A stretch of 5,079 nucleotides of DNA from Chitinophaga pinensis (GTDB lineage Bacteria; Bacteroidota; Bacteroidia; M30B66). Positions 1-5,079 of the stretch are shown piece after piece. The notes beneath the pieces are model-generated. The model worked only from the letters and a program-made list of their open reading frames with translations. It was not told the DNA's origin and did no database searches. Position numbers and translations under genes: made by a program. Position 1 is the first letter of the stretch, and the number at the start of each line of letters is the position of its first letter. Where the stretch lies: positions 1 through 5,079 of the forward strand of contig CALQRR010000161.1 in assembly GCA_943333015.1 (NCBI GenBank). The letters run 5' to 3'.

Positions 1-1014
1 AAAATGAAGATTGCGGAACTCGAAAAAGAGATCGCATTACTCGACACCGCAGCGGAAGTCCGCAAGCCTAAGCTGGTAACGCTCATGCCTTTAACCAATG
101 GGGCATTTAACCATTACATCGATGTTCAAGGCACTGTCGACTCTGAAGAAAATGTAGCTGTTCAACCGGGCATGCCAGGATTGGTCACCCGTGTGAATGT
201 GCGTGAAGGCGATAATGTTAGCAACGGTCAGGTGCTGGCTGAAACAGACAACCGCGCCATCCGCGAGAGCATCGCTCAACTGCAAACCAATCTCGATTTT
301 TCAAAAACGACATTCGAAAAACAACAACGTTTGTGGAATCAGAAAATCGGAAGTGAAATTCAATATCTGCAAAGCAAAACGCAATACGAATCGCTTCAGA
401 AAAGTATGGGGGCGTTGCAGGCGCAACTTGACATGAGTCGTATCAAATCTCCGATTAACGGAACGGTGGATGCCGTCAATATCAAAGTGGGTGAATTTGC
501 AGCTCCTGGCATGAATGGATCGTTCCGGGTAGTCAATTTTGGGAAAATGAAAGTGAAGGCAAAAGTGGCCGACTCCTACATAGGCAAAGTGAAAACGGGA
601 AATCCGGTGAACATTCTCCTCGCCGATATCAACGATACGATTCAGGGAAAAATCAGCTTCGTGAGCAAAGTGGTGAACCCAATGACCCGCACATTCGACA
701 TTGAAATTGCCCTCGGATCAACCTCGTCCGACTTTCGTCCGAACATGCTCGCCACATTGAAAATAAACGATGAAAACCTCAACAACACCATCAGTGTGCT
801 GTCAAATCTGGTTCAGAAAGACGCATCCGGAAACATGTATCTGATGCTTGCAGAAGGATCAAAGGATAAAATGATTGCACGTAAAAAAATGATCCGTACC
901 GGAATTTCCTACGGTGATCGCATTGTGATTCTGGAAGGATTGAGTGGGTCGGAGCAATTGATTAACGCAGGTTATCAGGAAGTGGTTGATGGTCAGCCGA
1001 TATCACTTAATTAA
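1..1014 (+). CDS. RND efflux pump periplasmic adaptor (membrane fusion protein), 5'-truncated
   Basis: This is the adaptor that bridges an inner-membrane RND permease and an outer-membrane TolC-type channel. Numbering from the Met codon at position 4, the order is typical of the HlyD/AcrA family: a short charged helix (1-20), a first lipoyl half (about 50-83, with VREGDNVSNGQVL), a helical hairpin (about 84-146), the returning lipoyl half (RIKSPINGTVDAV, about 146-158), a beta-barrel (about 181-256) and a membrane-proximal domain to the end (GQPISLN then TAA). The reading frame is open through base 1, and the Met at position 4 is followed by no signal peptide or lipobox. Because adaptors must be exported, I infer that the true start and signal sequence lie upstream and that this Met is internal. 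The permease starts 27 bases downstream, so the two are probably co-transcribed. Family assignment is firm; substrate is unknown. Confidence 0.93.
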   Translation, partial: KMKIAELEKEIALLDTAAEVRKPKLVTLMPLTNGAFNHYIDVQGTVDSEENVAVQPGMPGLVTRVNVREGDNVSNGQVLAETDNRAIRESIAQLQTNLDFSKTTFEKQQRLWNQKIGSEIQYLQSKTQYESLQKSMGALQAQLDMSRIKSPINGTVDAVNIKVGEFAAPGMNGSFRVVNFGKMKVKAKVADSYIGKVKTGNPVNILLADINDTIQGKISFVSKVVNPMTRTFDIEIALGSTSSDFRPNMLATLKINDENLNNTISVLSNLVQKDASGNMYLMLAEGSKDKMIARKKMIRTGISYGDRIVILEGLSGSEQLINAGYQEVVDGQPISLN

Positions 1015-1041
1015 TCCATCCGAATATACCCCCATCCGACC
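1015..1041 (+). other. Adaptor-permease intergenic junction without Shine-Dalgarno
   Basis: The 27 bases between the adaptor stop and the permease ATG contain no hairpin, no promoter-like element and no GGAGG-like sequence; the bases just before the ATG are pyrimidine-rich (CCCATCCGACC). The gap is too short for an independent promoter and supports a single transcript. Absence of a Shine-Dalgarno sequence is known to be common in Bacteroidota, so it does not argue against the start. Confidence 0.6.
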
Positions 1042-4000
1042 ATGGAAAAGGAACATATAAAATATTTCAAACCCACCAACTGGGCGATCAACAACAGCAC
1101 TGCGATCTACATCATCACTGTGCTGATCTCTCTGGCTGGAATCATCATCTTCCAACGCATTCCGAAGGAGAAATTCCCGGACATCGTGGTGCCTACGGTA
1201 TTTGTTTCGACCATTTATCCGGGAGCAAGTCCGGAGGATATCGAAAACCTTATCACCAAGCCGATTGAGAAGGAAGTCAAGTCGGTTTCCGGTATCAAGA
1301 AAATCAGTTCCAATTCCATTCAGGATTTTTCACTGGTGGTGGTGGAATTTAACACCGGCGTGGATGTTGACGTAGCCAAGCAGAAGATTTCAAATGCGGT
1401 AGATAAAGCCAAGAAAGATCTGCCCAGCGATATGAAAAATGATCCGGATGTTCAGGAAGTGAACTTTTCAGAATTCCCAATCATGAACATCAATGTAAAC
1501 GGGCAGTTTCCATTGGACCAACTGAAGAAATATGCCGACGATCTGAAAGACAAGATCGAGTCACTTCCCGAAATCACCCGGGTGGATATCATTGGTGCGC
1601 TTACACGTGAGGTGCAGATAAATGTGGATTTATACCGGATGCAAGCGCTAGGTATCTCGTTTACCGATATCGAACGCGCTGTTGCCAGTGAAAACGTAAA
1701 CATTTCCGGTGGTGAAATTCGGATTGATGATCTGCGCAGAACTTTGCGTGTACGAGGGGAATTCAGTGATGTAAGCCAAATTGGGAATATCCTGATTCGT
1801 TCCACAAGAGGGAATCTGGCCTACTTGAAAGACATCGCAGAAGTAAAAGATGGCTACAAAGACAAGCAGGATTTTGCACGTTTGGAAGGCCGTCCGGTAA
1901 TTACCATGAACGTGATCAAGCGTTCGGGTGAAAACCTCATCTCGGCTGCCGATAAAATCAAGGTGGTTATTGATGAATACAAAGCAACCAAATTCCCGAA
2001 AGGACTTGATGTAACGATCACCGGAGACACCTCCATCGAAACAAAAACGCAGCTCAATGACCTCATCAACACGGTGATTATTGGATTTGTACTGGTGGTT
2101 TTGATTCTGATGTTCTTTATGGGATTGCAAAGTGCCTTCTTCGTCGGTCTGGCAGTTCCACTTTCCATCTTGGTTGCGTTGCTGTTTATGCCATCATTGG
2201 GCTATTCGATGAATGTGATTGTGTTGTTCTCGTTCCTGCTCGCACTTGGGATCATTGTGGATGATGCCATTGTGGTGATTGAAAATACACACCGGATCTT
2301 TCATAAATACGATTTCGACATCAAGACGGCAGCAAAAGCTGCTGCAGGAGAAGTATTTATGCCCGTGTTGGCAGGTACTTTAACCACCATTGCACCGTTT
2401 TTCCCGCTACTGTTCTGGCCGGGCATTGTGGGCGAATTCATGGGCTATCTCCCCGTAACGCTGATCCTGACCTTGTTTGCTTCACTCTTTGTAGCATTCA
2501 TCATGAATTCTGTGTTTGCTGTGACATTTATGAAACGCGATGAACACAATCATAAAGCGCATGCGAAAGAATTGGTGTTACCAGCCATCATCTTTGGTGT
2601 ATTGGCCCTTTTAAGCCATGCCGCAGGAATGACTGCCGTTGGAAATGTGTGTTTTCTGATGCTGGCCCTTACGCCGGTGTATCTGTATCTCCTCCGACCT
2701 CTTACCGTGAAATTTCAGCTGGACATCTGGCCACGTTTTGTGGCTATGTACAAGCGCTCCATTAAAACAGTCCTTATAGGCAATCGCCCAATTGCAATGA
2801 TTGTGGGTGTGGTGGTGTTGTTTTTCGTGTCCATATTTGTTTTCGTGCTTTCGAAACCCAAAGTTGAATTCTTCCCCAACGGAGACCCCAACTTTGCCTA
2901 CGTATATCTGCAGTTACCAATTGGCACTGATGCAGAAGTAACCGATTCGGTGGCGCGTATTGTGGAGCAACGCGTATTTGAAGTGCTGGGAGAGAATAAT
3001 CCGAATGTAGAATCGGTGATTTCGAACGTTGGAATCGGAGCCGGTGATCCTCAAAATCCCGATCGTGTAGCGACGCCTCATAAAGGAAAAGTGTCGGTTG
3101 CGTTTGTCGATTTTAGTGAACGTGGCGATTTCTCAACGTCCGAATGCTTGGAGAAAATTCGTGAAAACGTAAAAGGAATTCCGGGTGTACGCATTACCGT
3201 AGATAAAGAAGCCAATGGTCCTCCAACTGGAAAGCCGATCAACATCGAAATCAGTGGAGACGATTTTGACGAGCTTCAGAAGATTGAGGAGAAAATGCGT
3301 GCGGCAATTTCCAAAGCAAAAATCCCTGGAATCGAAGACCTGCAAACCGATCTTCAGCGAAACAAACCGGAAATCATCGTTACCATTGATCCCGATCGTG
3401 CCCTTTCTCTAGGAATGAACAAAGCTCAAATTGCCCTGGAACTTCGTACGGCCTTGTATGGAAAAGAGATATCCAAATTCAGGGATGCCGACGATGATGC
3501 GGAAATTACCTTGCGACTTGCCTCCAGCTACCGCGATAAAGTAGATGATTTACTCAACATGCAGATTGCCTTTTTGGATATGAGTACAGGTTCGTTCAAG
3601 CAAGTACCCGTGTCGGCCGTTGCTTCTGTTGAATACGAAAAAGCGTTCAGTTCCATCAACCGGAAAAACCAACGCCGGGTGGTGACATTGTCGTCTAATG
3701 TGCTCACGAACTATACCGCCAATGAAATTGTCCGTTCCATCAATCAGCTTATTCCATCGTTGGATGTTCCCGAAGGATATGAAGTAAAGTTGACCGGAGA
3801 GCAAGAACAACAGCAGGAAACTTCCGACTTCTTGGGGCTGGCATTTATGGCTGCTTTGGCCTTGATGTTCCTGATTTTGGTAACGCAGTTTAACTCCCTT
3901 GTTAAACCTCTGATTATCTTCTCCACGGTAGTATTTTCCCTCATCGGTGTATTCTTTGGCTATGCCATTACTGGAATGACGTTTTCCATTGTGATGACTG

Positions 4001-4425
4001 GTGTCGGGATTTTTGCCCTTGCGGGAATTGTCATCCGGAACGGTATCCTTCTGATTGAATTTATTGACGAGTTGCGTGCTCGCGGCTTGAGTCCCGAAGA
4101 AGCCATTGCCGAAGGCGGTTCAACCCGTATGACGCCGGTTGTGTTAACCGCTTCGGCAGCTATTCTCGGATTGATTCCATTGGCCATCGGTGTGAATATC
4201 GATTTCAACGGATTGTTTGCACACCTAGAACCGCACTTTTTCCTCGGTGGTGACAACGTTGCCTTCTGGGGACCATTGGCCTGGACCATGATTTATGGTT
4301 TGATCATCGCTACATTCCTCACGTTGATGATTGTTCCGGCCATGTATCTGATCTATCTGAAGGTTAAAAAACGCTTCGGCATGGAAGGATCTGGTGAAAA
4401 GCCGCACGATGGAACAATGCTTTAA
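1042..4425 (+). CDS. RND efflux transporter permease (AcrB/HAE-like), 14 predicted membrane spans
   Basis: This is the proton-driven inner-membrane pump of a tripartite efflux system. Visible layout by residue: TM1 20-37, first periplasmic porter loop 38-338, TM2 341-360, TM3 365-383, TM4 391-413, TM5 438-459, TM6 468-497, two additional hydrophobic stretches 511-530 and 532-551, TM7 583-603, second porter loop 604-929, TM8 930-947, TM9 955-976, TM10 982-1006, TM11 1032-1050, TM12 1083-1105. The TM4 motif GIIVDDAIVVIEN carries the aspartate pair D407/D408 of the proton relay. R1029 and T1036 match AcrB R971 and T978, but the TM10 lysine is an arginine (R999 in IVIRNGILLIEF). The length of 1127 aa exceeds the roughly 1050 aa of AcrB; the surplus sits mostly in the TM6-TM7 insert and a longer TM11-TM12 loop. 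The start is the only ATG after the in-frame TAA at 1012 that precedes TM1; no Shine-Dalgarno sequence is visible. The aspartate pair without the CusA-type metal residues points to an organic-compound exporter, but the substrate cannot be named. Confidence 0.96.
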   Translation: MEKEHIKYFKPTNWAINNSTAIYIITVLISLAGIIIFQRIPKEKFPDIVVPTVFVSTIYPGASPEDIENLITKPIEKEVKSVSGIKKISSNSIQDFSLVVVEFNTGVDVDVAKQKISNAVDKAKKDLPSDMKNDPDVQEVNFSEFPIMNINVNGQFPLDQLKKYADDLKDKIESLPEITRVDIIGALTREVQINVDLYRMQALGISFTDIERAVASENVNISGGEIRIDDLRRTLRVRGEFSDVSQIGNILIRSTRGNLAYLKDIAEVKDGYKDKQDFARLEGRPVITMNVIKRSGENLISAADKIKVVIDEYKATKFPKGLDVTITGDTSIETKTQLNDLINTVIIGFVLVVLILMFFMGLQSAFFVGLAVPLSILVALLFMPSLGYSMNVIVLFSFLLALGIIVDDAIVVIENTHRIFHKYDFDIKTAAKAAAGEVFMPVLAGTLTTIAPFFPLLFWPGIVGEFMGYLPVTLILTLFASLFVAFIMNSVFAVTFMKRDEHNHKAHAKELVLPAIIFGVLALLSHAAGMTAVGNVCFLMLALTPVYLYLLRPLTVKFQLDIWPRFVAMYKRSIKTVLIGNRPIAMIVGVVVLFFVSIFVFVLSKPKVEFFPNGDPNFAYVYLQLPIGTDAEVTDSVARIVEQRVFEVLGENNPNVESVISNVGIGAGDPQNPDRVATPHKGKVSVAFVDFSERGDFSTSECLEKIRENVKGIPGVRITVDKEANGPPTGKPINIEISGDDFDELQKIEEKMRAAISKAKIPGIEDLQTDLQRNKPEIIVTIDPDRALSLGMNKAQIALELRTALYGKEISKFRDADDDAEITLRLASSYRDKVDDLLNMQIAFLDMSTGSFKQVPVSAVASVEYEKAFSSINRKNQRRVVTLSSNVLTNYTANEIVRSINQLIPSLDVPEGYEVKLTGEQEQQQETSDFLGLAFMAALALMFLILVTQFNSLVKPLIIFSTVVFSLIGVFFGYAITGMTFSIVMTGVGIFALAGIVIRNGILLIEFIDELRARGLSPEEAIAEGGSTRMTPVVLTASAAILGLIPLAIGVNIDFNGLFAHLEPHFFLGGDNVAFWGPLAWTMIYGLIIATFLTLMIVPAMYLIYLKVKKRFGMEGSGEKPHDGTML

Positions 4426-4460
4426 TCAGGACACTTGCCGCACCTGATACAACCTCATTT

Positions 4461-4500
4461 TGAAAGCACCCTTCCAGTTTCGGCGGGGTGCTTTCATTTT
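4461..4500 (+). terminator. Rho-independent terminator of the efflux operon
   Basis: A perfect 11-bp stem is formed by TGAAAGCACCC (4461-4471) and GGGTGCTTTCA (4486-4496), with a 14-base loop (4472-4485), followed by TTTT (4497-4500). It begins 35 bases after the permease stop, the usual place for the end of an operon. The T-run is short and interrupted by AAA, so termination may be incomplete, but the long G+C-rich stem makes the call strong. It separates the efflux genes from the superoxide dismutase. Confidence 0.85.
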
Positions 4501-4508
4501 AAAGAATC

Positions 4509-4521
4509 TGTAATCTTTACA
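4509..4521. repeat. Short inverted repeat TGTAA-N3-TTACA
   Basis: Arms TGTAA (4509-4513) and TTACA (4517-4521) are perfect inverted copies around TCT. The element lies just past the terminator and about 80-95 bases before the superoxide dismutase ATG, where an operator could sit. A 5-bp-arm palindrome in A/T-rich DNA is expected by chance fairly often, and I do not recognise it as a known regulator site. Confidence 0.25.
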
Positions 4522-4564
4522 AAAAGTTTCTTTCTGAATTCAACTTCCATCTGTCCGAATTCTG

Positions 4565-4572
4565 TTATTTTG
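4565..4572 (+). promoter_or_regulatory. Candidate Bacteroidota-type -7 promoter element for the superoxide dismutase gene
   Basis: TTATTTTG matches the Bacteroidota sigma-factor -7 consensus TAnnTTTG at all but the second base. It lies 30 bases before the ATG at 4603, which would give an untranslated leader of about 20-25 bases. No convincing TTTG/TTG -33 element is present at the proper distance upstream. A promoter is needed somewhere in 4501-4602 because the terminator precedes it; this is the best single candidate by eye. Confidence 0.35.
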
Positions 4573-4602
4573 TAATTCAATCCACTCATTAGATCTAAAA
4601 TC

Positions 4603-5079
4603 ATGGCATTTGAACTTCCTAAACTTCCATACGCATTTGAAGCGTTAGAACCCAATATTGATGCACGTACAATGGAAATCCATCATACCAAGCATCATCA
4701 AGCATATGTAAACAACCTCAACGCAGCACTTACAGGAACAGCCGACGAAGGCAAATCACTGGAGCAACTGATGGCCAATATTTCTAAAGCATCCATGGCA
4801 GTCCGCAACAATGGCGGTGGACATTACAACCACAGCCTTTTCTGGGAAATCATGGGCCCTAACGCTGGCGGTGCACCAACAGGTGAATTGGCAGATGCCA
4901 TCAATCAAGCTTTTGGAACCTTTGACAAATTCAAAGAGGATTTCTCTAAAGCAGGGGCAACTCGTTTTGGTTCTGGCTGGGCCTGGCTAGTAAAGCACGA
5001 TGGCAAATTGGTGGTGACATCAACGCCCAATCAGGACAATCCGTTGATGGATATTGCGGATGTTAAAGGCACCCCGATT
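4603..5079 (+). CDS. sodA: Superoxide dismutase, Mn-type of the Fe/Mn family, 3'-truncated by the window end
   Basis: The enzyme converts superoxide to oxygen and hydrogen peroxide in the cytosol. The visible 159 codons begin [17 protein letters not shown], the classic start of the family, with no signal peptide. The N-terminal helical domain contains [19 protein letters not shown] with metal ligand H27 and the gateway Y35, and [11 protein letters not shown] with ligand H77. The C-terminal domain begins with [11 protein letters not shown] (120-130). The glycine-rich stretch before H77 and Q144 in NQDNPLM are the pattern of Mn-dependent rather than Fe-dependent enzymes, although cambialistic members in this phylum make metal choice uncertain. 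The last two ligands (the DxWEH motif) lie past the window end; about 40-45 residues are missing for a normal length near 200 aa. ATG 4603 has no Shine-Dalgarno sequence but is fixed by the conserved N-terminus. The gene has its own unit downstream of the terminator. The symbol rests on the Mn-type residues. Confidence 0.95.
   Translation, partial: MAFELPKLPYAFEALEPNIDARTMEIHHTKHHQAYVNNLNAALTGTADEGKSLEQLMANISKASMAVRNNGGGHYNHSLFWEIMGPNAGGAPTGELADAINQAFGTFDKFKEDFSKAGATRFGSGWAWLVKHDGKLVVTSTPNQDNPLMDIADVKGTPI

Larger units (their letters stand above)
4501..4602 (+). other. A/T-rich leader region of the superoxide dismutase gene
   Basis: These 102 bases hold no open reading frame worth calling and no RNA gene I recognise. 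Besides the inverted repeat and the -7 candidate they contain two GAATTC palindromes (4536-4541 and 4557-4562) whose starts are exactly 21 bases apart, and an AGATCT palindrome (4591-4596) close to the start codon. Any of these could be operator half-sites, but each is short enough to be chance. Confidence 0.4.

Noticed and set aside
4..6. ATG at position 4 as the true start of the adaptor gene.
   Set aside because: The frame is open to base 1, the protein would lack any export signal, and family members have a signal or lipobox followed by a coiled region before this point; it is best read as an internal Met of a gene cut by the window edge.
197..436. A +2-frame open frame of 79 codons inside the adaptor gene.
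   Set aside because: The adaptor frame carries conserved lipoyl and hairpin motifs over the same bases; the alternate translation is Lys/Arg/Asn-rich with no recognisable features.
1452..2168. Overlapping reverse-strand open frames inside the permease gene.
   Set aside because: They lie wholly within a well-supported coding frame, have low-complexity Ser/Ile/Arg-rich translations without recognisable domains, and are expected antisense shadows.
3550..4407. Reverse-strand open frames inside the 3' part of the permease gene.
   Set aside because: Same reasoning: they are antisense to conserved TM8-TM12 sequence and show no family features of their own.
1042..4425. Heavy-metal (CusA-type) RND permease.
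   Set aside because: TM4 has the paired aspartates of the hydrophobe/amphiphile exporters, and I see no methionine cluster or other metal-relay pattern in the porter domains.
1..5079. CRISPR array, tRNA/rRNA genes, insertion sequence, prophage or a new defence system.
   Set aside because: No regularly spaced repeats, no RNA-gene signatures, no transposase or terminal inverted repeats, and essentially all sequence is accounted for by three well-known gene families and one 177-base intergenic gap.

Overview
The window looks like ordinary chromosomal DNA from a member of the Bacteroidota. The basis is the protein style of the efflux genes, the lack of Shine-Dalgarno sequences before both visible starts, the A/T-rich leader before the last gene with a weak match to the Bacteroidota -7 promoter element, and a moderate G+C content (by eye in the mid-40s percent). 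The phylum call is an inference; nothing here fixes a genus.

Layout. Positions 1-1014 hold the 3' part of a periplasmic adaptor (membrane fusion protein) of an RND efflux pump; its N-terminus lies before the window. After 27 bases comes the inner-membrane RND permease (1042-4425, 1127 aa), in the same direction and evidently in the same operon. A 177-base gap (4426-4602) follows. It contains a strong hairpin terminator (4461-4500) that closes the efflux operon, then an A/T-rich leader with a small inverted repeat, two GAATTC palindromes and a weak promoter candidate. From 4603 to the window end runs the first 159 codons of a Mn-type superoxide dismutase, cut by the window edge.

How they work together. 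Adaptor and permease would form a tripartite pump with a TolC-type outer-membrane channel, which is not in the window and probably lies upstream with any regulator. The permease would use the proton gradient to export small amphipathic compounds; its actual substrate cannot be read from the sequence. The superoxide dismutase is a separate transcription unit in the cytosolic oxidative-stress defence; no functional link to the pump is shown beyond adjacency.

I did not find an undescribed system. The points most worth a second look are in the permease: two extra hydrophobic segments between TM6 and TM7 (14 predicted membrane spans instead of 12), an arginine in place of the usual TM10 lysine of the proton relay, and an enlarged TM11-TM12 periplasmic loop.
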